Made by a program: the position numbers and the translations under genes. DNA of 64,000 nt from an uncultured Bacteroidia bacterium (lineage in GTDB: Bacteria; Bacteroidota; Bacteroidia; Bacteroidales; F082), in contig CADBGN010000005.1 in the NCBI GenBank assembly GCA_902794155.1, positions 25,211 through 89,210 on the forward strand. Reading direction: 5' to 3'. Below, piece after piece: positions 14,586 to 22,830 of the stretch (its first letter is position 1; every line of letters starts with the position of its first letter). The notes beneath the pieces were generated by a model, which saw only the letters and a program-made list of their open reading frames with translations, was not told the DNA's origin and did not search any database.

Positions 14586-15594
14586 TTTGTTGCGTTTTAG
14601 GTTGAAATGTAAATGTGTCCGTGTCGTCGATGAAGTTGATTTTTTTCACGTCATCGATAATCTGTCGTAAGTCCGCTTCCCTCAGCGTAAAGAAGAATCC
14701 TCTATAATTATCCAGGATCTGTTCAGTCGTAAGCCAGGGATGGTTTAAAAGGTCATTCTCAATCCCCTCATACGCCATCTCATACTCCTCGTCCCATGAG
14801 TCGTCCCATCCGTATCTCGATGGAAAATAGTAGTCGTCTTTGTCCTCATGCGGGTAGACATCGGTGCATGTGGTAATGATGTGTTCGACAAAAGCAAGAC
14901 AGTTGATGACCTCGCTTTTTATCACAAATTCGCGGTCGGTGTGGGGCTCGTAATATCCACAGCTGAGATTTATCGCAGATACTTTAAGCCCACGTTCTTT
15001 CAGTTCTCCAACATCCGTAATCAATCCAGACTCTTCCTTGTAGCCAAACAATTCAGGTTGTATGGCTTTCACAAATTCTGGTGAACAAAGCTGCGTCCAC
15101 CCGCCGATAGTTGTAATAAGGTCGTCTCCATTTCTACGGTCGCATTGGATAACGTAGCGGCAGTCATCAAAGAAGCTCAAATCACAATGGCTGCTTCCCA
15201 CACAGCCAACCTCTTCCTGTACGAAAAAGACTGCTTTAATGTGGTCGAATTTCTTGAGGCATTTGAGGTTGATCCATACGCCCACCTTATCATCTGCCCC
15301 AAGCCCTTGAAGTTGTTTGCACTTTTTACTGAACCCCAAGATGAGGTCCTTGGTCTCGATGGCTTCGAAATCTTTGGAATGGGTTTTCTGTACTTGATCC
15401 ATGTGGGCCGCCAAGCAGGGATATGTTTCCGCTTCGCCTTTCGTCACATAAATGTTTCCTGTTTCGTCAGTTTTTACGGCGGCTTCCGGTACATTGTTCT
15501 TGAGCCACCATTTGATGAATTTCCTCATCTTCTTTTCGTTGCCTGAAGGTGAGTAAATCGTAAATAATTCCTTTAATAGTTTCATAATTCTCAA
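14569..15594 (-). CDS. M20/M42-type zinc aminopeptidase-like protein
   Basis: A 341-residue metallopeptidase with a full set of zinc ligands. HMD (His64, Asp66), GADDKVG with the bridging Asp near 101, the EE pair VQEEVGCVGS (127-128), CDRRNGDD (Asp152) and EPHT (His218) are all present. The order and spacing resemble PepT/M20 and M42 aminopeptidases, which act on short peptides in the cytosol. The C-terminal 90 residues are an acidic extension (WDDSWDEEYEMAYEG) not usual for the family. It begins a four-gene unit that includes DUF3853. A peptidase inside a mobile-element operon is unexpected. Confidence 0.7.
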   Translation of the reverse strand: MRIMKLLKELFTIYSPSGNEKKMRKFIKWWLKNNVPEAAVKTDETGNIYVTKGEAETYPCLAAHMDQVQKTHSKDFEAIETKDLILGFSKKCKQLQGLGADDKVGVWINLKCLKKFDHIKAVFFVQEEVGCVGSSHCDLSFFDDCRYVIQCDRRNGDDLITTIGGWTQLCSPEFVKAIQPELFGYKEESGLITDVGELKERGLKVSAINLSCGYYEPHTDREFVIKSEVINCLAFVEHIITTCTDVYPHEDKDDYYFPSRYGWDDSWDEEYEMAYEGIENDLLNHPWLTTEQILDNYRGFFFTLREADLRQIIDDVKKINFIDDTDTFTFQPKTQQNEDKH

Positions 15595-15602
15595 TGTGTT
15601 AT

Positions 15603-15641
15603 AGGGGAATAAACCGGCTTTTTCAACCAGTAAATTCCCCT
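15603..15641. other. Hairpin B of a similar pair
   Basis: A perfect 8-bp stem AGGGGAAT/ATTCCCCT around AAACCGGC...AACCAG. The interior matches hairpin A at 13353-13388 while the stems differ. It lies between the 523-residue gene and the peptidase gene. Confidence 0.5.
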
Positions 15642-15659
15642 TGGGTTAATAATTCGTGT

Positions 15660-17231
15660 TTAGGCTGCCACCTCTTCAGTCTCTTCGACTTCGACATAGT
15701 AAGGCAGCCCTGTCATAGGATTCACTCTGTCATAGACCACCCCATCGTACAGGTGGAATGATAGCTTGTCGAGAGTGTGTTTGCTAATGGTCCTTTCCAC
15801 ATAGTTAACAATACTCCAGTCCCAATAGAGGTAAGTGGTCAAATCGTTCTTGTCCTCGAAATAGGTCTGGTCGTAGTCGCTGTAATACCAGTTTTCCTTA
15901 ATGAATTTCTGTTCGGCTGCTTTCATGCAATCCTCGCAGCAATAGTCAAAACCAGTTAGCTCCGAATACACGGAATTGTCGGAAAGATGAAGCTTCCCGC
16001 ATTTAGCACAATTCGTAACGTCATCCTCGTGGTAGTAGGTCCCATTGATTTCAATGAAGTCGTCAAGGTCGTCGATGTCGCAGGTCTCTCGTTCTCCATG
16101 CACCCATACGGTACAAATTTCCCAAGCGTCTCTTTGATGGTAGCTGTCGAATTCTTGAGGCTCGTCGTCATCGTCCCCGTCTCCGTAAAGATTGATATCG
16201 GTGGTGTCCAAAGCATAATCCGCACTGTCGACGGGATAGTTGTATGCCACTCTTTTGTCACTATCATACCATTTGAAAGAGTCTTGGTATGAAAGCGTGT
16301 CCTCGCAATCCAGGTCACAGTCGATACGGAACTTTTTATTCGATAGCGAGTTCCCTTCGATATCTTCAAAGTTGTTGGCGTCCCCACAGCCTGCCCCGAC
16401 TGATTTGAAGCCATCAATTTGCTTTTCCCTGATAAGAGCATCTACCAACGCTCTTTTGAGTTTGGTGTCCGAACCTCTTGAGTACTGTCTTTCGGCGAGT
16501 CTCCAGATCTTGCCATCCTCGTCGTACACTTTGTTGTACACGATACATCTAGCCACAATCTCACCGTCCTTGTTCTCCAGATAGGCGGCGGAAGCATCTA
16601 TGGCGTTGTCGTAGAAATAGTGATGTCCCCTGTCAACCATGCATGAGCCGAAATCGCCGACGCAAGCTGAAGAAGAGTAAATCCGTGAAAACTCCTTGTT
16701 CACGAAAAGGGTGTTTTCGACAAGTGTTGTGGAGGAATAGCTTTGGAAATCCGTAGCAAATTCCTCCATGAGGTAAACCAAAACCTGTTCGGGCAAAGTC
16801 CTGCCGAACTCCGTTTCTTGGATTAAAGCTTGAAGCAGTTTCCCCGCTTTCATCTTGTAGGTTCTGCCGTCATTGCAGTTCTTGTATCTGACGCATTTGA
16901 TGTCTCCGTCTTGGCACACACCATTGAACTCGTCCGTGGTGTATTTGCTTGAGTAGAATGTGTAGTTGATAAGCTGAACCTTATAGGGAAGGCTCTCATC
17001 ATTACATCCCGAGTCTTGGACCCGTTGAAGCATCGTCTGTTTCAACTCGCTCATGCTGGAAATGTTGATGAGCGAATAGTCACCTGTTTGCGTTGCCTCT
17101 CTGAAAAGTGAAGGCTGCTTGATGTAGGCGAGCAAGATCTTGTTTTTTCTCGATTTCTCGCCGTTACCGTGTTCTACCATGCCGAATCTCTCTTGGAATC
17201 CAGCATAGTCTTTGAAATTGTAATAAAGCAT
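15660..17231 (-). CDS. Hypothetical protein, 523 residues, with C-terminal zinc-ribbon
   Basis: A large soluble protein of unknown function. Residues about 180-300 contain a conserved-looking core (SRIYSSSACVGDFGSCMVDR, FYDNAIDASAAYLENKDGEI) resembling proteins of unknown role carried by phages and integrative elements. An acidic stretch (DGDDDDEPQEFD, about 355-365) links to a C-terminal zinc-ribbon pair CAKC ... CCEDC near residues 410-435. It is transcribed alone or with the downstream peptidase operon across the 65-base gap. No enzymatic motif could be assigned. Confidence 0.55.
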   Translation of the reverse strand: MLYYNFKDYAGFQERFGMVEHGNGEKSRKNKILLAYIKQPSLFREATQTGDYSLINISSMSELKQTMLQRVQDSGCNDESLPYKVQLINYTFYSSKYTTDEFNGVCQDGDIKCVRYKNCNDGRTYKMKAGKLLQALIQETEFGRTLPEQVLVYLMEEFATDFQSYSSTTLVENTLFVNKEFSRIYSSSACVGDFGSCMVDRGHHYFYDNAIDASAAYLENKDGEIVARCIVYNKVYDEDGKIWRLAERQYSRGSDTKLKRALVDALIREKQIDGFKSVGAGCGDANNFEDIEGNSLSNKKFRIDCDLDCEDTLSYQDSFKWYDSDKRVAYNYPVDSADYALDTTDINLYGDGDDDDEPQEFDSYHQRDAWEICTVWVHGERETCDIDDLDDFIEINGTYYHEDDVTNCAKCGKLHLSDNSVYSELTGFDYCCEDCMKAAEQKFIKENWYYSDYDQTYFEDKNDLTTYLYWDWSIVNYVERTISKHTLDKLSFHLYDGVVYDRVNPMTGLPYYVEVEETEEVAA

Positions 17232-17275
17232 AATTTGTTGATTTTGAATTTGTTGTTGTTTTTTGAAATAGGCAC

Positions 17276-17344
17276 AAAAAAGGGAGGCAACACAAAATCT
17301 CTGTAGTTAAATACTTGATAATGTGTTGCCTCCCGGCGAAAAGG
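17276..17344 (-). terminator. Intrinsic terminator after DUF3871 gene
   Basis: A perfect 13-bp stem (17282-17294 with 17332-17344, GGGAGGCAACACA/TGTGTTGCCTCCC) and a 37-base loop. T-run on the minus strand at 17281-17276. Confidence 0.8.
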
Positions 17345-17377
17345 GCAAAAAAAGCCCCCTACTGAGTGTTACATCAG

Positions 17378-18349
17378 TTAGTTGAGGAACCAGTCATAGC
17401 CTTTCGTGTCCTCGTATCTCAAGGCTTTTCTGATTCCAGTAGCGAATTCGGTGCAATTTGCGTTTCGTTCCAGCCATTTGTCGATATAGCTCGACTTCAC
17501 GGCTTCGTTCAAAAGTTGCATCAAATCGAAAGTTGAGATTGTTCCGTCGTTTCCAGGTTTCTTTCTTCCGAAATTAGGATTAACCACGTACTGTCTCGTA
17601 GCTTCGTTAATTACTTGATCGCCCAGCAAAAACTGGGGAATCTCTCTTTGTTGTGCCACGGGAAGGGCTTGCAATAGTCGCATACGCCCTATGATGTGGC
17701 AGAACTGTTCTTCCGTCAGCCTCGTGTCCTGCAATTGGGACAAGGCGTCCAGATTGTCGGCTTTAACAGGGTCGAATCTGCTAAAAAGTTCAAGTGCTTT
17801 CTGATGGATATCGGCACTCGTCATACAGTCGATTGTTCCTGAGAACCCGTCTGTTTGAAGCATAAGGTTGCTACAAACACGTACTTGCCATCCGACGAAG
17901 ATTTTAAACTTCAATGCGGATGGTCGGTTGTACAGTTTATCGTCCGAGTAACTTCTAACTCCACCAATAGTAAGGTGGATTTGCTGCCCGTCGATATTTC
18001 TGGTACAAGAGCTGACCTTTGCGATCCAGGCTAAACGCTGGTAGTAGATAGTTTTCTCGTCATCTGTCAGCTCAGTTGCTTTCTTGTGTAATGCTGTGGG
18101 TACTCTTCCGTTGATGGGATGTGATACCCGGCATTCGATTGGAGATAGACCTCCAAAGATTGTTTCAGCGGCCTTGTAGGTGGCCATGCAAAAGTCCTGA
18201 TGGCTGATGGTAAGGCTGTTATCGCTGAACGTTGGTACGATAGATCGGTCTGCAATTTCGGCCAATGAAATGGCCTGAGTGTTGCTCTCGATAAAGTTGG
18301 GATGGGGTTCGTCTGTGATAACCTCATCCGTAATAATCTCGTTGTTCAT
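17378..18349 (-). CDS. DUF3871-family protein
   Basis: A 323-residue cytosolic protein with the look of DUF3871, a family confined to Bacteroidota mobile elements. Characteristic segments are ECRVSHPINGRVPTALHK, LTIGGVRSYSDDKLY and LKFKIFVGWQVRVCSNLMLQ. Its role is not established. The pattern resembles phage-type DUF932 proteins that control plasmid or phage replication, but I would not press that. A strong terminator follows at 17276-17344. Two tiny same-strand ORFs lie upstream and could share its promoter. Confidence 0.65.
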   Translation of the reverse strand: MNNEIITDEVITDEPHPNFIESNTQAISLAEIADRSIVPTFSDNSLTISHQDFCMATYKAAETIFGGLSPIECRVSHPINGRVPTALHKKATELTDDEKTIYYQRLAWIAKVSSCTRNIDGQQIHLTIGGVRSYSDDKLYNRPSALKFKIFVGWQVRVCSNLMLQTDGFSGTIDCMTSADIHQKALELFSRFDPVKADNLDALSQLQDTRLTEEQFCHIIGRMRLLQALPVAQQREIPQFLLGDQVINEATRQYVVNPNFGRKKPGNDGTISTFDLMQLLNEAVKSSYIDKWLERNANCTEFATGIRKALRYEDTKGYDWFLN

Positions 18350-18382
18350 AATGTATTGATTTAGCTGTTATTGTTTCGGTAT

Positions 18383-18496
18383 TTTAGATGCTTTCTTGGT
18401 AATCAGTTTCTTCAATTTCTTTGAGTTTTTTAGAATGATAACCAGTGATTCTAAAACGATGATAATAATTTCACCACCTTTTTCGAATTTAGTCAT
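18383..18496 (-). CDS. Possible small hydrophobic peptide, 37 residues
   Basis: Starts MTKFEKGGEIIIIVLESLVI and ends with a polar acidic tail. It has one short membrane-like segment, and no strong ribosome-binding site is visible. It is paired with a second ORF of exactly the same length 11 bases upstream on the same strand, and the two share a GE(I/L)I-x-IVL core. Being so short, it could be a chance ORF; the pairing is the only real support. Confidence 0.35.
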
Positions 18497-18507
18497 AGTT
18501 CAACATT

Positions 18508-18621
18508 TTAGGTGGTTCGTGTTTGTTTTTCTTTCTTCCAGTTTCGGATGGTTTCGCTAATTTCAATTCCACCCAGGACGATAAAGATAAGTTCGCCCGT
18601 AATCTTCAATAGATTAATCAT
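18508..18621 (-). CDS. Possible small hydrophobic peptide, 37 residues
   Basis: Starts MINLLKITGELIFIVLGGIE and ends with a basic tail (RNWKKEKQTRTT). An AGAAAGGA ribosome-binding site lies 7-8 bases before the ATG, better than for its partner. The hydrophobic core aligns with that of the next ORF. Candidates for its nature are a small membrane peptide or toxin-like peptide, or a leader. Support is limited to the ribosome-binding site and the pairing. Confidence 0.4.
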   Translation of the reverse strand: MINLLKITGELIFIVLGGIEISETIRNWKKEKQTRTT

Positions 18622-18709
18622 AGTTTTTCCTTTCTTTTAATGGTTTGTAAATAATGTAAGTTCTTCATATATAAGGCTTTAAAGGAACAAGGCAAGGCCG
18701 GAAAAAGAG

Positions 18710-18753
18710 CAAAAAAAAGAGCCAACCCCGTGTCTCTTGGAGGGGCTAGCTCT
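18710..18753 (-). terminator. Intrinsic terminator or attenuator
   Basis: A 12-bp stem with two G-U pairs (AGAGCTAGCCCC with GGGGTTGGCTCT on the minus strand) followed by eight T. It lies 90 bases upstream of the small-peptide ORFs and 280 bases after the gene at 19035, so it insulates the two. Nothing else supported was seen in 18754-19034. Confidence 0.75.
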
Positions 18754-19034
18754 ATATATATGTTGTTCAGACTGGCTAAATCAGATGAGGTTGAACATAG
18801 TCATAAGTGTCCAAACTCAAATGATGCCACCTTCTTGACTGTCGCTGGATTATTCTTCATAATCAAGCATCAATAATGGCTGTCTGTTTTGTTTATAAAT
18901 GAAATTGTTATTGTTAATCAATAATTAGGCTCTGGAAGGTTTTGAGACGGTGTTTTTTTTGAGACGGAATACAAAGGCTTCGGTGGGGCGGCTTGGTCGG
19001 TAAGAGCTTATTCCTTGTTTTTCTGTAATGTTTG

Positions 19035-20726
19035 TTACCTTTCTTTTGCCTTTTTGTAGCCTTGTGATGCAGACATGGTGTACCACGCTTCAGCTTTTTC
19101 AAGATCCTTTTTTACTCCTTGCCCTTCTTCGTAGCATTTAGCAAGGTTAAATTGAGCATGTTCTTCACCTTGTGCCGCTCCCTTTTTATACCATCTTACG
19201 GCTTTTTTGAAGTCTTGCTTAACACCGTCACCATTTGCATAGCATGCACCAAGGTCGTTTTGAGCAAGTGGATCATCTTGGTTGGCGGCTTTTGCATAAT
19301 ATTTTGCGGCCATTACCAAGTTTTTTTCGATACCTAACCCTTTCCTATAACAGACTGCCAGTTTGTATTGGGCAAAAGCTATTCCTTGTTTGGCTGCACT
19401 CATATACAATTCAACCGCCTTACGCATGTTCTTTTTTATGCCTGTACCCTCCTCATAGCATATTGCAAGGTTGTATTGCGCTGGAGCAAAGCCTAGTTCA
19501 GCGGATTCCTTGTACCATTTCACGGCTTTTCTCATATCTTTTTCTACTCCACTGCCTTCCTCATAGCAAATCGCAAGATTGTATTGTGCGCATTCGTTGC
19601 CTTGTTTGGCAGCTTTTGTGTACCACTCTATGGCTTTAGCCTGGTCTTTTTCAAGACCGTTGCCGAGTTCATAGCTTAGACCAAGATTAAACTGAGCCAT
19701 ACTGTGTCCTAACTCTGCGGCTTTGGTGAACAATTCCACGGCTCTTGGCCACTCTTCCCGTATTGCATAGTAGTCGCCTTCTGCGAATAATTCATCAGCT
19801 GAAGGAGCGTCTTGTTCTTCGGCTAATGTGTTTATACTGATGGCATCGTCGGGCATAGTGGTTTCATCAATAATGTCTTCCTGCAAGGCGGTGACGTTCC
19901 AAGAAATGCAGTTGAGGGCACCACCTCTCCTGACGGCCTCCAATGATGGGATGCCGACCACTTCACAGCCAGGCAATGCGTTGCTGATTTGCTCCAGAGC
20001 TTGCTCGTCTTCTTCAAGTCCCAACTGAGGCGCAAGTATCAACTTGCCGACCTGCAGGAAATTGATGTATGACCAGCTGCGGGCATGAGTCTTCTTTGTT
20101 TTGTAATACAAAGGAATGACCTCAAAGTGTTTTTCCAATGCCACGCGGAAACGGCAGTAAAAACGAGGCGAAATGTCGCCGTAGTTTGTGATTAGGACTT
20201 TGCCGTCGCCTGCAAAATGGACGATGCCGTCGCTGTGGCCAAAAGTCTCTCGGTGGTCCCATGGCAGGTACACCACATCGCATTGGAAAGCATCCTTCAG
20301 GATCCTATCCACCTCGTTAATCGATTTGTCCCTGTTTTCAGCAAAGACCTTCTCGGTCATCACGATGGTGTTGCCGCATTTCACGACATTGCCACCATCC
20401 AGAACCAGGTCTATTGAGACGGCGTTCTGCAACACGTGGGTCAGACGGTTTTGGCTAGCTTGAAACACAGCTTCAGGGTTGGTTTGTAGCCGGATTGATT
20501 TTGCGTCCTGTAAATAGTTGGGCGTGTATTTGTAGAAGACAAAACGGTCTTCTGCGATCTGGATGGGCATGAAATCGCGGCACCAAATGTCTTTGGTTTC
20601 TGAAAGGTAGGCATAACGAATCCAGTTTTCGTCCAATGCTTTTACAAGGTGTTGGTTCAATGTTGGGCATTTCTTTGGCAGTAGGTCAGAGAAATACACT
20701 GCGCTGGTAAGGTTGTCGGTAATCAT
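19035..20726 (-). CDS. Agmatine/peptidyl-arginine deiminase-like domain fused to Sel1 repeats
   Basis: 563 residues from the ATG at 20726, 43 bases downstream of a -7 box. Residues 1-290 are a guanidino-group hydrolase of the agmatine deiminase/PPAD superfamily: WCRDFMPI (48-55), LDGGNVV (109-115), GHSDG (163-167) and a catalytic Cys at 273 in GGALNCISWN. Agmatine deiminases usually have GGGNIHC here, so the His before Cys is replaced by Asn. Residues about 310-563 are roughly seven Sel1-type repeats (AQYNLAICYEEGSGVEKD and variants), a protein-protein scaffold. The fusion is unusual; free agmatine deiminases lack it. The target may be a protein arginine rather than agmatine (inference). Confidence 0.75.
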   Translation of the reverse strand: MITDNLTSAVYFSDLLPKKCPTLNQHLVKALDENWIRYAYLSETKDIWCRDFMPIQIAEDRFVFYKYTPNYLQDAKSIRLQTNPEAVFQASQNRLTHVLQNAVSIDLVLDGGNVVKCGNTIVMTEKVFAENRDKSINEVDRILKDAFQCDVVYLPWDHRETFGHSDGIVHFAGDGKVLITNYGDISPRFYCRFRVALEKHFEVIPLYYKTKKTHARSWSYINFLQVGKLILAPQLGLEEDEQALEQISNALPGCEVVGIPSLEAVRRGGALNCISWNVTALQEDIIDETTMPDDAISINTLAEEQDAPSADELFAEGDYYAIREEWPRAVELFTKAAELGHSMAQFNLGLSYELGNGLEKDQAKAIEWYTKAAKQGNECAQYNLAICYEEGSGVEKDMRKAVKWYKESAELGFAPAQYNLAICYEEGTGIKKNMRKAVELYMSAAKQGIAFAQYKLAVCYRKGLGIEKNLVMAAKYYAKAANQDDPLAQNDLGACYANGDGVKQDFKKAVRWYKKGAAQGEEHAQFNLAKCYEEGQGVKKDLEKAEAWYTMSASQGYKKAKER

Positions 20727-20768
20727 TTTCTCTACTTTTAGGTTAGTAACGATTGTGAGTTGATGCCG

Positions 20769-20776
20769 CAAAAGTA
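20769..20776 (-). promoter_or_regulatory. -7 box TACTTTTG for the deiminase-Sel1 gene
   Basis: Exact TAnnTTTG on the minus strand, 43 bases before the ATG at 20726. It decides that start over the longer in-frame start at 20801, which lies upstream of the promoter. Confidence 0.65.
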
Positions 20777-21092
20777 GGGTGTGAAAATGGAAGCATTGCA
20801 AGAAAATTGGTTAAACTTTGTTAAAAAGTTTTGAATAGATATTTACAAAAAGTAATTACTTAAATAACTCATTTTAAACAATTTAGTTTGTTATTTATTT
20901 ATACGGGATGCGGAATACCTTGGCGGGTATGGGATGGTGATGCTATTTCAGAGTTGATCAAAAGAGAATAGCGAGAGCATATCCCGCTATTCAATTTACC
21001 AGAACCTGTTGGTTATAGATAGCTCTATGTATGTAAGGCACGGCAAAGATAAACAATTTCTAAATTAATGATTGTATTCCAAATACTTTTAG

Positions 21093-21170
21093 TATTTTTG
21101 CGTCAAACTTTCAGAATTGGCACCACAGCCATCATTTGTTGCTGCTACCGGCTGTTCTGGAAGTTTTTTT
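21093..21170 (+). ncRNA. Candidate small RNA with its own promoter and terminator
   Basis: An orphan promoter lies here: TTG at 21073-21075, 17 bases, then TATTTTTG at 21093-21100. It is followed within eight bases by a hairpin that occupies the whole transcript. The outer stem is CTTTCAGAA (21108-21116) with TTCTGGAAG (21155-21163), an inner stem CAGCC/GGCTG lies at 21126-21130/21150-21154, and seven T end it at 21170. The transcript would be about 64 nt (roughly 21107-21170). No ORF fits. On the opposite strand there is no T-run, so it is not simply the terminator of the LRR gene. The rest of 20820-21092 shows only a GAATAGCG/CGCTATTC hairpin. Confidence 0.5.
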
Positions 21171-21191
21171 ATGCCCATGAAAAAAAGGTTG

Positions 21192-22151
21192 CTAATAACT
21201 AATAATTATAGGCTTGCGCTCTTCGAAGCTGAAATCTATACCCTCTTCATAATAAAAGTCATGAGGTTGTTCTTTTATGGTTTTAGGTATACAGATGGTA
21301 TCATAATCGCCACCCAATGACCAATGTCCTATAGATTCTACGCTTTCAGGTAGCCTCACTACCTCACATTCCAAGCCCACAAATGCATAATCACCAATGG
21401 TTTTCAGGTTGGCAGGCAGACGCAGCTTTTCTATATAAACATATTGAAAACACCCACAAGGGATTTCTTCTATTCCATCAGGGAGAAGCACTTCTTCGAG
21501 GCCAGTTCCACAAAAAGCATCTTCACCCAAAGATTGCATACTATCAGGAAAGTTGATTTCCACGAGGCCATCACTCATCGCGAATGCACACTCTTCTATG
21601 TTCTTTATTCCATCTGGAAGTATCACTCTAAATTCAGGCTTGACTATAGAGGCAAAAGCGAGACGGCCAATAGTCTCCGTGCCGTATGGAATAAGGGTTG
21701 TTTCATTAATTGAATCGCAATGAATTAACACCTTTTCGTTTGGAGTCATCAAAAAGTCACCTTTGCGTATGAATCTTGTGCCGTATTTTCTGTTGGCGAG
21801 CATCTGGTAAATTTGAGATGGTTGTTCCTCGTATGCATCATCGGACAGGTCTTCATCTTCGATTTCTCCACCGTAGTCCAATAGATGCATATCTGTAATG
21901 TCGAACTCATGAGGGTGGAAATCTTTAGCTAGAGAATCAAAACCATAAAGTAGGTCAAAGGAATGCCAGCCAATGTTGATCTCTCTACGAATCTTATATG
22001 TGCCTTGGGAACCTTTAACCTTGACCTTAAAACTATCATCCCACAAGTTACAATGCACTTCCCCAACAAGTACCATTCTTTCGCAATCGCGGTTTTGTTC
22101 AATCCATTCAGCAAGTGATTGCTTTCCGTATTCAAATATTGCAGTTTTCAT
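21192..22151 (-). CDS. BspA-type leucine-rich-repeat protein, apparently cytoplasmic
   Basis: A 319-residue protein. Residues about 165-305 consist of five or so LRR_5/BspA-type units (LPDGIKNIEECAFAMSDG, FPDSMQSLGEDAFCGTG, LPANLKTIGDYAFVG, LPESVESIGHWSLGG). The first 150 residues are a separate unknown domain. Unlike classical BspA adhesins it has no signal peptide, lipobox or C-terminal sorting domain, so it probably acts inside the cell as a binding protein. It stands alone on the minus strand, downstream of the ADP-ribosylglycohydrolase operon. Confidence 0.75.
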   Translation of the reverse strand: MKTAIFEYGKQSLAEWIEQNRDCERMVLVGEVHCNLWDDSFKVKVKGSQGTYKIRREINIGWHSFDLLYGFDSLAKDFHPHEFDITDMHLLDYGGEIEDEDLSDDAYEEQPSQIYQMLANRKYGTRFIRKGDFLMTPNEKVLIHCDSINETTLIPYGTETIGRLAFASIVKPEFRVILPDGIKNIEECAFAMSDGLVEINFPDSMQSLGEDAFCGTGLEEVLLPDGIEEIPCGCFQYVYIEKLRLPANLKTIGDYAFVGLECEVVRLPESVESIGHWSLGGDYDTICIPKTIKEQPHDFYYEEGIDFSFEERKPIIISY

Positions 22152-22216
22152 GTCTTGGTTTGTTTTGTGGATTTGTGGTTTGTTTTTGTTATGCGTGCTA
22201 TCGTGCTAACGAACAT

Positions 22217-22525
22217 TCAATAATTTATAATGCACCACCAGCCATCATAAGGCTTCCATTTGCTGTGCAATAGTTCAAGATAAGAAAGCAGCACTCTTTT
22301 TGACTCCTCGATATTAGGGTCGTTCAAAGGCGCAGGCCAATCGTTGGGGTCTAACATTGCCATTTCGCGGCAACGCTGGTAAAAACCTGTATCTTGTTTA
22401 AGGTTTTCACAAAACATCTGTTCACCATGCCACCAGAAACAAGCATCCTTTTCTTTGGAATCGAATGGGCACTCATCCTCTCCATTGTAATACTTGCATA
22501 GTTGTATTGCTTGCTCTACAGTCAT
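22217..22525 (-). CDS. Hypothetical protein, 102 residues
   Basis: I use the ATG at 22525, because the upstream part of the same frame overlaps the preceding gene and has no coding character. It has many Cys, Trp and Tyr residues (FWWHGEQMFCEN, KPYDGWWCIINY). Its start lies two bases past the TGA of the upstream gene (TGATATG), so translation is coupled. It is the third gene of the ADP-ribosylglycohydrolase unit, and its function is unknown. Confidence 0.6.
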   Translation of the reverse strand: MTVEQAIQLCKYYNGEDECPFDSKEKDACFWWHGEQMFCENLKQDTGFYQRCREMAMLDPNDWPAPLNDPNIEESKRVLLSYLELLHSKWKPYDGWWCIINY

Positions 22526-22526
22526 A

Positions 22527-22826
22527 TCACTTAACTTTATCTCGATTGACGAGGTCACACTCTTCAACTGAAGGATCCATCCACCAATACTTGTAATCAT
22601 CCAAATAGTAATAGTAGTATGTCCGACCATAGAATTGGCCAGGCTTGCTGTATTCACGGATATGGGCGGCGAACCAGCGGAAATCTTCGACATCGTTTTT
22701 GTCTTTAAGCAAGCAGTACCAGTGTGGAATCTGAGGCATGGTCTTGGCAAAATGCCATTCGTGTGTGTCAATAAATTGACGCACTTTTGCCAAATCTTCA
22801 GTGGATTCTTGTTTATTCGCGTCCAT
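22527..22826 (-). CDS. Hypothetical protein, 99 residues, aromatic-rich
   Basis: A small acidic protein with an unusual aromatic run (GRTYYYYYLDDYKYWWMDP). It starts MDANKQESTEDLAKVRQFID. I recognise no domain with certainty; similar short proteins with an HWYCLL-like motif occur beside ADP-ribosylglycohydrolases as far as I recall, but this needs checking. It is 4 bases after the hydrolase gene and coupled to the next gene. Confidence 0.6.
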   Translation of the reverse strand: MDANKQESTEDLAKVRQFIDTHEWHFAKTMPQIPHWYCLLKDKNDVEDFRWFAAHIREYSKPGQFYGRTYYYYYLDDYKYWWMDPSVEECDLVNRDKVK

Positions 22827-22830
22827 AGTC

